The notes: a model not told the origin generated them from the sequence alone. Counted from the first letter of the stretch, positions 33,274 through 41,456 are shown. The stretch: 64,000 nt of DNA from Streptomyces sp. XY006 (GCF_002237655.1 NZ_NOKT01000004.1:124001-188000); one strand, 5' to 3'. Numbers and translations are program-made.

Positions 33274-33500
33274 CGGCGCCCCTTCGGCTGCTTGGACAGG
33301 AGTTCGGCATCGGGAAGAGCGCGCGTCACCGGCGTCCCCTTCGGCAGCCCGGGCGGCCGTTCGGCATCGGGGAGAGGGCGCGGCACCGGCGTCCCTTCGA
33401 TAGTCCGGGCAGACGTTCGGCATCGGAGAGGAAGCGCATCACCGGCGTCCCCTCCGGTAAGCCCGGGCAGGCGTTCGGCATCAGGGAGAGCGCGCATCAC
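33274..33500. repeat. Four-copy 56-58 bp tandem array derived from the ipdE1/ipdE2 junction
   Basis: Read on the minus strand from the ipdE1 stop, four units of 58, 56, 57 and 56 bp each start GTG(A/C)(T/C)GCG, contain GATGCCGAAC in the middle and end GGGACGCCG or GGGGCGCCG. The left half of a unit resembles the start of ipdE2 (GTGATGCGTTTTCGGCTCGA); the right half resembles the end of ipdE1 (GCCGAACGCCTGCTCGGACT). Confidence 0.85.
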
Positions 33501-34636
33501 CGGCGTCCCTTCGGTAGTCCGAGCAGGCGTTCGGCGATGATGTCGCGCTGGATCTCGTTCGCGCCCGCGTAGACGGGGCCGGCGAGTGCGAAGACGTACC
33601 GCTGCGCCCAGTCCGTGTCGGCCTGTTCGCCCTCGGGGCCGAGCAGGTCGAGGGCCGTCTCGTGCAGCGCCAGGTCCAGCTCGGACCAGTGGACCTTGTT
33701 CAGGCTCGACTCGGGGCCGACCGCCTCGCCGTCCAGGTGGCGGCAGGCGGCCGCGTAGGTGAACAACTGGTAGGCGCGGGCGCCGATCAGCGCGTCGGCC
33801 ACCCGGTCCCGCGCGGACGGCTCACCGCCCCGCTCCCGCCACAGCTCCTCCAGCCCGCGCGCGGCGGCGAGGAAACGCCCGGGGGAGCGCAGCATCAGCC
33901 CGCGTTCGTCGCCCGCGGTCGACATGGCGATGCGCCAGCCCTGGCCCGGTGCGCCGATCACGTCTTCGTCGGGGACGAAGACCTCGTCCAGGAACAGCTC
34001 CGCGAACGCCGGTTTGCCGTCCAGCCGCGCGATCGGGCGGACCGTGACACCGGGGGCGCGCAGGCCGAACATCAGGTACGTCAGGCCCTGGTGGGGCCGG
34101 GCCGCGTCCGGGTCGCTGCGGAACAGACCGAAGGCGCGGTCGGCGAACGCGGCCCGCGAGGACCACGTCTTCTGCCCGCTCAGCAGCCAGCCCCCGTCCG
34201 TGTGCACGGCCTTCGCCCGCAGTGCGGCCAGGTCCGAACCGGCCTCGGGCTCCGACCAGGCCTGCGCCCAGACCACCTCGCCGGTGGCCATCGGCGGCAG
34301 GACCCGGGCCCGCTGCTCCTCGGTGCCGTGCTCCAGCAGCGTCGGGGCGAGCAACTGGACGCCGTTCTGCCCGACGCGGCCCGGGGCGCCCGCCGCCCAG
34401 TACTCCTCCTCGAAGAGCAGCCACCGCAGCAGCCCGGCGTCCCGCCCGCCGTACCGCTCGGGCCAGTTGACGACCGACCAGCGGTCCGCGGCCAGCTCCG
34501 CCTCCCAGGCGCGGTGCGCGGCGAAGCCCTCCTCGGTCTCCAGGGAGGGCAGCGGCTCGCGCGGCACGTGCGCGTGCAGCCACCGCCGGGCCTCGGCTCG
34601 GAACTCCTCGTCCGCCGGGGAGAACTCCAGGTCCAC
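33497..34636 (-). CDS. ipdE1: Acyl-CoA dehydrogenase, IpdE1 (FadE30)-like
   Basis: A 379-residue acyl-CoA dehydrogenase with intact FAD and substrate regions: WAQAWSEPEAGSDLAALRAKA, LSGQKTWSSRAAFADRAF, APGQGWRIAMSTAGDERG and YAGANEIQRDIIAERLLGLPKG. In the HIP pathway IpdE1 is the catalytic alpha-type subunit paired with IpdE2 for the first dehydrogenation of the C/D-ring propionyl side chain. GTG 34636 is chosen with AGGAGGGG about 8 nt upstream. It is divergent from an SDR gene with a KstR2-like operator in the 48-bp gap. The steroid assignment depends on the whole cluster. Confidence 0.8.
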   Translation of the reverse strand: MDLEFSPADEEFRAEARRWLHAHVPREPLPSLETEEGFAAHRAWEAELAADRWSVVNWPERYGGRDAGLLRWLLFEEEYWAAGAPGRVGQNGVQLLAPTLLEHGTEEQRARVLPPMATGEVVWAQAWSEPEAGSDLAALRAKAVHTDGGWLLSGQKTWSSRAAFADRAFGLFRSDPDAARPHQGLTYLMFGLRAPGVTVRPIARLDGKPAFAELFLDEVFVPDEDVIGAPGQGWRIAMSTAGDERGLMLRSPGRFLAAARGLEELWRERGGEPSARDRVADALIGARAYQLFTYAAACRHLDGEAVGPESSLNKVHWSELDLALHETALDLLGPEGEQADTDWAQRYVFALAGPVYAGANEIQRDIIAERLLGLPKGRR

Positions 34637-34654
34637 GACCGCCCCTCCTTCCCT

Positions 34655-34668
34655 AACAAGTGTTTGGT
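34655..34668. promoter_or_regulatory. Candidate KstR2 operator in the ipdE1/ipdF gap
   Basis: AACAAGTGTTTGGT, inside the imperfect palindrome CCTAACAAGTGTTTGGTAGG. It matches the AnCAAGnnCTTGnT consensus I recall for KstR2 except for one base. It lies just upstream of the ipdF -10 box and overlaps the ipdE1 promoter region. Confidence 0.6.
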
Positions 34669-34672
34669 AGGT

Positions 34673-34678
34673 TAGCGT
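34673..34678 (+). promoter_or_regulatory. Probable leaderless -10 box of ipdF
   Basis: TAGCGT ends 6 nt before the ATG at 34685. The KstR2-like operator ends 4 nt before it, so a bound repressor would block this promoter. Confidence 0.45.
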
Positions 34679-34684
34679 GAGCCC

Positions 34685-35473
34685 ATGACAGCCGTCGAGA
34701 GCCCGACCTACGTGCCCGGCCACGGCCTGCTGGCGGGGCGCACCGCCGTCGTCACCGCGGCGGCCGGCGCGGGCATCGGCGGGGCCACGGCGCGGCGCCT
34801 GCTGGAGGAGGGCGCGCGCGTGCTGGTCAGCGACGCCCACACGCGGCGGCTGAAGGAGCACGAGGCGCGGCTCACCGCCGAGTTCGGCGCGGACGCGGTC
34901 GCCGCCCTGCCCTGTGACGTCACCGACGACACGCAGGTCCGCGCCCTCTTCGACGCGGCCGTCCGCGAGCACGGACGTCTCGACATCGTGGTCAACAACG
35001 CCGGTCTCGGCGGTACGGCGGAGCTGGCCGACATGAGCGACGACCAGTGGACGCGCGTCCTGGACGTCACGCTGAACGGCACGTTCCGGTGCATGCGCGC
35101 GGCCCTGCGCCGGATGCGGGAGACCGGCGACGGCGTGATCGTCAACAACGCCTCCGTCGTGGGCTGGCGCGCCCAGGCCGGACAGGCCCACTACGCGGCG
35201 GCGAAAGCGGGCGTGATGGCGCTGACCCGGTGCGCGGCGGTCGAGGCCGCCGCCTACGGAGTACGGGTCAACGCCGTGGCACCCAGCCTCGCCCTGCATC
35301 CGCACCTGGTGAAGGTGACCACCCCCGAGCTGCTCGCCGAGCTGACCGCCCGCGAGGCGTACGGGCGGCACGCCGAGCCCTGGGAGGTGGCCAACGTGAT
35401 CGTGTTCCTCGCATCCGGCTACAGTTCGTACCTGACCGGGGAAGTGGTCTCCGTCAGCAGCCGGCATCCGTAG
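34685..35473 (+). CDS. ipdF: SDR oxidoreductase, IpdF-like
   Basis: A 262-residue classical short-chain dehydrogenase: cofactor motif TAAAGAGIGGATARRL, NNAG (in DIVVNNAGLGG), Ser of NNASVVG and catalytic Y-x3-K in HYAAAKAGV. The TAAAGAGIGG motif instead of TGGxxGIG is typical of the group containing Rv3559c of M. tuberculosis, named IpdF, which oxidises the 5-hydroxyl of a HIP-CoA intermediate. It is followed by the TetR regulator and thiolase, as in the mycobacterial cluster. Confidence 0.75.
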   Translation: MTAVESPTYVPGHGLLAGRTAVVTAAAGAGIGGATARRLLEEGARVLVSDAHTRRLKEHEARLTAEFGADAVAALPCDVTDDTQVRALFDAAVREHGRLDIVVNNAGLGGTAELADMSDDQWTRVLDVTLNGTFRCMRAALRRMRETGDGVIVNNASVVGWRAQAGQAHYAAAKAGVMALTRCAAVEAAAYGVRVNAVAPSLALHPHLVKVTTPELLAELTAREAYGRHAEPWEVANVIVFLASGYSSYLTGEVVSVSSRHP

Positions 35474-35476
35474 GAC

Positions 35477-35482
35477 GACAAT
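35477..35482 (+). promoter_or_regulatory. Possible leaderless -10 box of the TetR gene
   Basis: GACAAT ends 6 nt before the GTG at 35489; no ribosome binding site is present in the 15-nt gap after ipdF. Confidence 0.35.
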
Positions 35483-35488
35483 GGACCC

Positions 35489-36127
35489 GTGCCTCCTACG
35501 AAGAAGAAACCCCAGGTGACCACCGTCGAGCCCGCCGCGAGCGCCGCCTCGGGCGATCGCCGCAGCGAACTCCTCGGCACCGCCGCCGAGGTCTTCGCCG
35601 AACAGGGCTACAACGCCACCACCGTCCGCAAGATCGCCGACCACGCGGGGATGCTCGCCGGCAGCCTCTACTACCACTTCGACTCCAAGGAGTCGATGCT
35701 GGAGGAGATCCTGCGCACCTTCCTCGACGAGCTGTGGGACGGCTACGACACCGTCCTGGGCGCCGGGCTCGGGCCGCGCGAGACGCTGCAGGCCCTGGTC
35801 ACCGAGTCGTTCCGGGAGATCGACCGGCATCGCGCGGCCGTCGCGATCTACCAGAAGGAGAGCAGGCAGCTCGTGGCGCAGGAGCGGTTCGCGTTCCTCG
35901 CCGAGTCGCAGCGCCGGTTCGAGCGGGCCTGGCTGTCCACGCTGGAGCGCGGCGTCGCCGAGCGGGCCTTCCGGGCCGACCTGGACGTCCGGCTCACCTA
36001 CCGGTTCGTGCGCGACACGGTGTGGGTCGCCGCCTCCTGGTACCGCCCGGGCGGACAGCACAGCCCGGAGGAGATCGCCCGGCAGTACCTGTCGATGGTG
36101 CTGGACGGGATCGCCGTACGCGAATAA
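35489..36127 (+). CDS. kstR2: TetR-family repressor, KstR2-like
   Basis: A 212-residue TetR regulator. The DNA-binding part is at about residues 25-70 (LGTAAEVFAEQGYNATTVRKIADHAG, then SLYYHFDSKESMLEEIL), followed by an all-helical ligand domain ending in WVAASWYRPGGQHSPEEIARQYLSMVLDGI. KstR2 represses HIP-degradation genes and is released by HIP-CoA. Placement between ipdF and fadA6 matches the mycobacterial order, and two KstR2-like palindromes lie in the divergent gaps on either side of the cluster. Confidence 0.78.
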   Translation: MPPTKKKPQVTTVEPAASAASGDRRSELLGTAAEVFAEQGYNATTVRKIADHAGMLAGSLYYHFDSKESMLEEILRTFLDELWDGYDTVLGAGLGPRETLQALVTESFREIDRHRAAVAIYQKESRQLVAQERFAFLAESQRRFERAWLSTLERGVAERAFRADLDVRLTYRFVRDTVWVAASWYRPGGQHSPEEIARQYLSMVLDGIAVRE

Positions 36128-36150
36128 CCCCCAGGTGCGAGGGAGTCGTC

Positions 36151-37308
36151 ATGGCCGAGGCCTACATCGTCGAAGCGGTGCGCACGCCCGTCGGGCGGCG
36201 CGGGGGAGGCCTGAGCGCCGTCCACCCGGCCGACCTCGGCGCGCACGTGCTCCAGGAGCTGATGACCCGCTCGGGCGCCGACCCGGCCGCCGTGGACGAC
36301 GTCGTCCTCGGCTGTCTGGACGCGGTGGGGCCGCAGGCCGGGGACATCGCGCGCACCTGCTGGCTGGCCGCGGGACTGCCCGAGGAGGTGCCGGGGGTGA
36401 CCGTCGACCGGCAGTGCGGCTCCTCCCAGCAGGCCGTGCACTTCGCCGCACAGGCCGTGCTGTCCGGTACGCAGGACCTGGTGGTCGCGGGCGGTGTGCA
36501 GAACATGTCGATGATCCCCATCGCCTTCGCCACCCGGCAGGCCGCCGCACCGCTCGGGCTGACGCAGGGCCCGTTCGCGGGCAGCGCGGGCTGGCGGGCC
36601 CGGTACAGGGACAAGCCCGTGAACCAGTTCGTGGGCGCCGAGATGATCGCCGCGAAGTGGGGGATCAGCCGGCAGGACCAGGAGGAGTTCGCCCTGCGCT
36701 CCCATCGGCGGGCGGTGCGGGCCGTCGACGAGGGCCGCTTCGCCCGCGAGACCGTGCCCTACGGCGAGGTCACCACCGACGAAGGGCCGCGCCGGGACAC
36801 CTCCCTGGAGAAGATGGCGGCCCTCAAGCCGGTCATGGACGGCGGCACGATCACCGCCGCCTGCTCCTCGCAGGTCTCCGACGGGGCGGCGGCAATGCTG
36901 CTGGCCTCCGAACGGGCCGTGCGCGACCACGCGCTCACCCCACGCGCGCGCGTGCACCATCTCTCGGTGCGCGGCGAGGACCCGATCCGCATGCTCACCG
37001 CCCCGATCCCCGCCACCGCCCACGCCCTGAAGAAGACGGGGCTGGCCATCGACGATATCGACCTCGTCGAGATCAACGAGGCCTTCGCGCCGGTCGTCCT
37101 GGCCTGGCTGAAGGAGACCGGCGCCGACCCGGAGCGGGTCAACGTCAACGGCGGAGCCATCGCCCTCGGCCACCCGCTCGGCGCGACCGGCGTCCGGCTC
37201 ATGACGACCCTGCTGCACGAACTGGAGCGCACCGGCGGCCGGTTCGGTCTGCAGACCATGTGCGAGGGCGGCGGCCAGGCCAACGTGACGATCATCGAAC
37301 GGCTCTGA
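36151..37308 (+). CDS. fadA6: Acetyl-CoA acetyltransferase (thiolase), FadA6-like
   Basis: A 385-residue thiolase. Catalytic residues: C89 in VDRQCGSSQQAV, His in ALGHPLGATG and C371 in TMCEGGGQANVT; NEAFAPV is also present. FadA6 carries out a thiolytic cleavage after the last steroid ring has been opened by IpdAB. ATG 36151 lies 23 nt after the kstR2 stop with GCGAGGGAG before it. Its 3' end overlaps the convergent ipdC gene by 17 nt. By sequence alone it could be any degradative thiolase; the neighbours give the name. Confidence 0.8.
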   Translation: MAEAYIVEAVRTPVGRRGGGLSAVHPADLGAHVLQELMTRSGADPAAVDDVVLGCLDAVGPQAGDIARTCWLAAGLPEEVPGVTVDRQCGSSQQAVHFAAQAVLSGTQDLVVAGGVQNMSMIPIAFATRQAAAPLGLTQGPFAGSAGWRARYRDKPVNQFVGAEMIAAKWGISRQDQEEFALRSHRRAVRAVDEGRFARETVPYGEVTTDEGPRRDTSLEKMAALKPVMDGGTITAACSSQVSDGAAAMLLASERAVRDHALTPRARVHHLSVRGEDPIRMLTAPIPATAHALKKTGLAIDDIDLVEINEAFAPVVLAWLKETGADPERVNVNGGAIALGHPLGATGVRLMTTLLHELERTGGRFGLQTMCEGGGQANVTIIERL

Positions 37309-38344
37309 GCCGCTCCAGCGTCGCGTCGGCCTCGGAGATGATCCGCTCCACCAGCTCCGCGCACGACGGCAGGTCGCCGATCACCCCGGCGACCTGCCCG
37401 GAGGCCATCACCCCCAGGTCCGTACGCCCGTCCACCAGCGCGGACTTCAGCAGCATCGGCGTGTTCGCCGCGAGCAGCACCTGGCTCCAGGAGAGGTCCT
37501 TGCCGTGCTTGAGGGCGAGCCCGTCGCGGATCATCCGCCGCCACGTCAGCCCCGACAGCCGGCGGAAGCCGGACGCGTGCCGCACCGCCCGCAGCAGCGC
37601 CCGGCCCCGCCCGGCCCGCTCCAGCGCGTCCACCAGCTCCGACCGCAGCATGCGGTGCGGCAGGCCGTCCACCGCCCGGGTCACCGTCACGTCCCCGACG
37701 GCCGCCGCCAGATACCTGGCCTTCACCGCGTCCGGCACCGTCGAGTCCGACGTCAGCAGGAACCGCGTGCCCATGGCCACGCCCGCCGCCCCGTAGGCCA
37801 GGGCCGCGACCAGCCCGCGCCCGTCGAAGAACCCGCCCGCCGCGACGACCGGGATCCGCACCGCGTCCACCACCTGCGGCAGCAGCACGCTCGTGGCCAC
37901 CTCGCCGGTGTGCCCGCCGCCCTCCGCGCCCTGCACCAGCACCGCGTCCGCGCCCCACGCCGCGACCTTCTCGGCGTGCCGCCGCGCCCCCACGGTCGGC
38001 ATGACGACCACGCCCGCCTCCTTGAGCTCGCCGATCAGCTCCCGGGAGGGGGCCAGGGCGAAGGAGGCCACGCGGACGCCTTCCTCGACGAGGATCCGCA
38101 CGCGCTCGCCCGCGTCGGCGGCGTCGGCGCGCAGATTCACCCCGAACGGCGCGTCGGTGCGGGCCCGCACCTCCCGTACGGCCGCCCGCAGCCGGCCGGG
38201 CGTCATCGTCGCCGAGGCCAGGATGCCGAGGGCGCCCGCGTTCGCCGTGGCGGCGACCAGGCGGGGGCCCGCCACCCAGCCCATCCCGGTCTGCACGATC
38301 GGATGGCGGACGCCGACGAGCCGGGTCAGGGCCGTCTCCCTCAC
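37292..38344 (-). CDS. ipdC: Nitronate monooxygenase-like flavoprotein, IpdC-like
   Basis: A 350-residue TIM-barrel FMN protein of the NPD/2-nitropropane dioxygenase group: HPIVQTGMGWVAGPRLVAATANAGALG, FGVNLRADA, VLVQGAEGGGHTGEVATSVLLP, IPVVAAGGFFDGRGLVAALAYGAAGVAMGTRF. In steroid degraders IpdC (Rv3553) introduces a double bond in a C/D-ring intermediate before ring opening. Last gene of the echA20-ipdA-ipdB-ipdC operon; its start overlaps the ipdB stop (ATGA). Confidence 0.78.
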   Translation of the reverse strand: MRETALTRLVGVRHPIVQTGMGWVAGPRLVAATANAGALGILASATMTPGRLRAAVREVRARTDAPFGVNLRADAADAGERVRILVEEGVRVASFALAPSRELIGELKEAGVVVMPTVGARRHAEKVAAWGADAVLVQGAEGGGHTGEVATSVLLPQVVDAVRIPVVAAGGFFDGRGLVAALAYGAAGVAMGTRFLLTSDSTVPDAVKARYLAAAVGDVTVTRAVDGLPHRMLRSELVDALERAGRGRALLRAVRHASGFRRLSGLTWRRMIRDGLALKHGKDLSWSQVLLAANTPMLLKSALVDGRTDLGVMASGQVAGVIGDLPSCAELVERIISEADATLERLRAVR

Positions 38345-39060
38345 GCGGCCACCTCCCGGACCCGGGCGCCGGCCGGGTCCAGGACCTGCCGGATCAGCCG
38401 CAGCTCCTCCGCGGTCGGGGCACGGCTCGCCGGCACCTCGTCCGGGACGGTGAGCTCGAAGCCCGTCGCCTCCCTGACCTGCCCGAGCGTGACGCCCGGG
38501 TGCAGGGAGGCCAGCCGCATCGAGCGGTCGGGGGTGGCGAAGTCGAAGACACCCAGGTCGGAGACGACCCGCGGGATGCGGTGGTAGCGCGCCCCGGCCG
38601 CACGGTCGTACCCGACGCCGCAGACCACGTCGACCCGCTCCACGAAGACGCGCCGGGAGTGCCTGGGGATCCAGTAACTCGTGGGGTTGTTCAGGGTGTT
38701 GACCGGGGCGCCGCGCACCCCCAGCAGCTGCCGCCGGGGGCGCTCGCGGTCGCCGATGCAGGAGATGTTCTGGTTGCCGAACCGGTCGAGCTGGCTCGCG
38801 CCCATCATCACGTGCCGCCGCCCGCCGGTGACCAGGTCGAGGTGCTGCCGGTAGGGCAGCCAGCCCTCCGGTGTGCCGTCCGGGCGGACGAGGAGCGCCT
38901 CGCCGTCGGTGAGCAGCAGCTCCGGCGCGAAGGTCAGCCGGGCCAGCCGCGCCCCGAGCGAGGGGATCAGCCCCATGGGACTGGCGAGCACCTCGCCGTC
39001 GCCCCGCCAGGCCTCGGCGCAGGCGACCACGCAGTACTCGGCGCGGGTGGCCCCGGTCAT
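38341..39060 (-). CDS. ipdB: CoA-transferase-like beta subunit, IpdB-like
   Basis: A 239-residue class I CoA-transferase-fold subunit: ATRAEYCVVACAEAWRGDGEVLASPMGLIP, GRRHVMMGASQLDRFGNQNISCIGD, VGYDRAAGA, HPGVTLGQVREATGFEL. IpdB with IpdA forms an enzyme with the CoA-transferase fold that works as a hydrolase on the last steroid ring (COCHEA-CoA). ATG 39060 overlaps the ipdA stop by ATGA, which is usual for the two subunits. Succinyl-CoA:3-ketoacid transferase and glutaconate transferase subunits are related alternatives. Confidence 0.78.
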   Translation of the reverse strand: MTGATRAEYCVVACAEAWRGDGEVLASPMGLIPSLGARLARLTFAPELLLTDGEALLVRPDGTPEGWLPYRQHLDLVTGGRRHVMMGASQLDRFGNQNISCIGDRERPRRQLLGVRGAPVNTLNNPTSYWIPRHSRRVFVERVDVVCGVGYDRAAGARYHRIPRVVSDLGVFDFATPDRSMRLASLHPGVTLGQVREATGFELTVPDEVPASRAPTAEELRLIRQVLDPAGARVREVAA

Positions 39061-39893
39061 GTCCCCTCCCCGACGGCCGACCGGTAGGCCTGGTCGTCCC
39101 CGGCGAGGAACCGCGCGGCGAACTCGGGCCAGGGCGTGGTGGCGTACGTCCGCTGGAAGGACTCGTCCCGGCCGTAGTCGGGCGCGCAGGACGTGAAGTG
39201 GGCGCCGTGCGGGGCCTCCACCACGCCGGTGACCGTGTGCCGCTTGATCAGCAGCGTCTGCGGCGGGGCCTGCCCGGTCAGTTCGGCCGTGTCGACGATC
39301 CGTTCGCAGGAGACGTAGGCCGTGTCGGCCGCCGCGCAGAACAGGTCGTCGAAGTACGGATCGGGGCCCAGGTACTGGCCGTTGCCCGACCGGTCGGCGC
39401 GGTTGACGTGGACCAGGGCCGCGTCCAGCCGCAGGGCGGGCATCGCCACGAACGTCTCCCCGTCCTCGTACGGCGACGTGACCGTGCGCAGGTCCGGGTT
39501 GATCCGCATGACGTCCGAGCCCAGTCCGGCCCGCACCGGCAGGAACGGCAGCCGGTGCGCCGCCGCCCGCAGCCCCCACAGGAACATCGCCTCGTCCATC
39601 TCCGCCAGGGTGAGGGCGCCGCGCTCGCGGGCCGCGCGGTAGTGCGGCTCCAGCGGGATGGAGTCCAGGGTGACGAACGGCGTGACGAGCCTGCGGATCC
39701 GGCCGGCGGCGGCGAGCATGCCCACGTCCGGGCCGCCGTACGAGACCACAGTGAGATCGGTGATCCCCGACCGGAGCACCGCTCTCACCAGGGCCATCGG
39801 CTTGCGGCGGGAGCCCCAGCCGCCGATGCCGAGGGTCATGCCGCTGCGCAGCCCGGTGGCGACCTGCTCGGCGGTCGTCGTCTTGTCCCTCAC
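39057..39893 (-). CDS. ipdA: CoA-transferase-like alpha subunit, IpdA-like
   Basis: A 278-residue alpha subunit: SGMTLGIGGWGSRRKPMALVRAVLRSG and AEMDEAMFLWGLRAAAHRLPFLPVRAGLGSD. A glutamate at residue 101 (in AEMDEAMF) sits where I recall the catalytic Glu of IpdA; the nearby sequence differs from ordinary CoA-transferases. IpdAB opens the last ring of the steroid nucleus. GTG start at 39893 overlaps the echA20 stop (GTGA). Confidence 0.78.
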   Translation of the reverse strand: MRDKTTTAEQVATGLRSGMTLGIGGWGSRRKPMALVRAVLRSGITDLTVVSYGGPDVGMLAAAGRIRRLVTPFVTLDSIPLEPHYRAARERGALTLAEMDEAMFLWGLRAAAHRLPFLPVRAGLGSDVMRINPDLRTVTSPYEDGETFVAMPALRLDAALVHVNRADRSGNGQYLGPDPYFDDLFCAAADTAYVSCERIVDTAELTGQAPPQTLLIKRHTVTGVVEAPHGAHFTSCAPDYGRDESFQRTYATTPWPEFAARFLAGDDQAYRSAVGEGT

Positions 39894-40636
39894 CGGCGTC
39901 CCTCCTCGCCGAACCCGGCGCGCACCCGCCCGCCCACCCCGCCCAGGCCCGCCTCGAAGGTGAAGCCCTGCTCGAAGCGGTAGCTGCGGCGCACGTCGAC
40001 CGGATCGATGCCGTTCAGGGCGGACTTGGCCAGACGCAGCAACTGCCCGTCCTTCGCGGCGATCTCCCGGGCCAGCCCCAGGGCGGCGGCCCGCAGACCC
40101 TCACGCGGCACGACCCGCCACACCGAGCCGTGCGCGTGCAGGTCGGCGGCGGTCGCCGTGCGCGCGGTGTAGTACAGGGCCCGCATCAGATGCTGCGGGA
40201 CCAGCCGGGCCAGATGCGTGGCCGCGCCCAGCGCGCCCCGGTCCAGCTCGGGCACGCCGAAGACGGCGTCCTCGCTCGCCACGATCGCGTCCGCGTTGCC
40301 CACCAGGCCGATCCCGCCGCCCAGGCAGAACCCCTGCACCGCCGCCACCACCGGCACCGCGCAGTCGTACACCGCGCCGAAGGCCTCCGCGCAGGCGTGG
40401 TTGGCGTCGATCAGCGCGCCGTCGCCGTCCCGCTGGATCTCCTTGATGTCCACGCCCGCGTTGAAGCCCCGCCCCTCGGCCGCCAGCACCACGCACCGCA
40501 CCTCCGGGTCGCGTCCGGCCGCGCGCACCGCGTCGGCGAGGGCGGACCAGCCGGCCACCGGCAGGGCGTTCACCGGCGGGAAGTCGACCGTGACGACGCA
40601 GACGCCCTTTTCCCCGCACGAGGTGGAGACACCCAT
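39890..40636 (-). CDS. echA20: Enoyl-CoA hydratase/isomerase family hydrolase, EchA20-like
   Basis: A 248-residue crotonase-fold protein: FPPVNALPVAGWSALADAV, GRGFNAGVDIKEIQ, AAVQGFCLGGGIGLVGNADAIVA, VPELDRGALGAATHLARLVP. EchA20 hydrolyses the D ring of the CoA intermediate in the HIP pathway. First gene of a four-gene coupled operon that diverges from two SDR genes, with a KstR2-like operator between. Its substrate cannot be told from sequence alone; the neighbours carry the argument. Confidence 0.78.
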   Translation of the reverse strand: MGVSTSCGEKGVCVVTVDFPPVNALPVAGWSALADAVRAAGRDPEVRCVVLAAEGRGFNAGVDIKEIQRDGDGALIDANHACAEAFGAVYDCAVPVVAAVQGFCLGGGIGLVGNADAIVASEDAVFGVPELDRGALGAATHLARLVPQHLMRALYYTARTATAADLHAHGSVWRVVPREGLRAAALGLAREIAAKDGQLLRLAKSALNGIDPVDVRRSYRFEQGFTFEAGLGGVGGRVRAGFGEEGRR

Positions 40637-40647
40637 GGCCGCATCAG

Positions 40648-40685
40648 CTACCTTTCCACCAAACGTTTGTTAGGTGGAAAGGTAG
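40648..40685. promoter_or_regulatory. Candidate KstR2 operator and long palindrome between echA20 and the SDR pair
   Basis: Perfect 13-bp inverted repeat CTACCTTTCCACC / GGTGGAAAGGTAG around a 12-nt centre. Inside, at 40658-40671, ACCAAACGTTTGTT fits the AnCAA-n4-TTGnT form of the KstR2 motif. The inner box is centred 2 bp from the outer repeat, so these may be two overlapping elements, one for each promoter. Confidence 0.6.
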
Positions 40686-40691
40686 CAGCGC

Positions 40692-41456
40692 ATGGAGCTG
40701 GACGGGAAGGTCGCCGCTGTCACGGGCGGGACCCGCGGTGTCGGCGCCGGCATCGCGCGCGCCTTCCTGCGCGCCGGGGCGCACGTGCTGGTCTGCGCCC
40801 GCCGCCCTCCCGAAGACCCGCTGCCCGGCGCCGAGTTCGTGCCCCTGGACGTGCGGGACGCCGAGGCCGTCCGGCAGTGGTGCGCCGGCCTGCCGCGGCT
40901 GGACGTCCTGGTCAACAACGCGGGCGGCGCGCCCCACCGGCTGCTCACCGAGGCGGATGCCGAGCGGCACGCGCGCGTGGTGGAGCTGAACCTCCTGGCC
41001 CCGCTGACCGTGTCCCTCGCCGCCCACGACCACCTCCGGCGCGCGCACGGCTCGATCGTCATGATCGGCAGCGTCAGCGGCGGCCGCCCCTCACCCGGCA
41101 CCGCCGCCTACGGGGCCGCCAAAGCCGGCCTGGAGAGCCTCGCCCGCTCGATGGCCGTGGAGTGGGCGCCCCACATCCGGGTCAACACCCTCGTCGTCGG
41201 CATGGTCCGCACGGAGCTGTCCTCCCTCCACTACGGCGACCGGGACGGCGTCGCCGCGGTCGCCCGCACGGTCCCCCTCGGACGACTCGCCGAACCGTCC
41301 GACGTGGGCGCCGCCGCGGTGTTCCTGGCGTCCCCCGCCGCCGCCTACATCAGCGGGGCGAGCCTGCACGTGCACGGGGGCGGGGAGCGGCCCTCGTTCC
41401 TGGACGCGGCGAACGCCGTTCACGGGCCCGATGCCGACAAGGGAGAGCTGGCATGA
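40692..41456 (+). CDS. SDR oxidoreductase (Rv3549c-like)
   Basis: A 254-residue short-chain dehydrogenase: TGGTRGVGAGIARAF cofactor motif, NNAGGAP, Ser in IGSVSGG and YGAAKAGLES with the catalytic Tyr and Lys. M. tuberculosis has two SDR genes, Rv3549c-Rv3548c, divergent from echA20 in the KstR2 regulon; this gene has the same place and direction. Its substrate is unknown. ATG overlaps no gene; it ends ATGA with the next one. Confidence 0.78.
   Translation: MELDGKVAAVTGGTRGVGAGIARAFLRAGAHVLVCARRPPEDPLPGAEFVPLDVRDAEAVRQWCAGLPRLDVLVNNAGGAPHRLLTEADAERHARVVELNLLAPLTVSLAAHDHLRRAHGSIVMIGSVSGGRPSPGTAAYGAAKAGLESLARSMAVEWAPHIRVNTLVVGMVRTELSSLHYGDRDGVAAVARTVPLGRLAEPSDVGAAAVFLASPAAAYISGASLHVHGGGERPSFLDAANAVHGPDADKGELA

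Noticed and set aside
33270..33500. The junction repeats as a 76-residue gene on the minus strand
   Set aside because: The frame is open only because unit lengths are near multiples of three; the units differ in phase (56-58 bp) and the product is a translation of the repeat.
33274..33500. The junction repeats as a CRISPR array
   Set aside because: The units are contiguous with no unique spacers, and similarity extends over the full unit; no cas genes are present.
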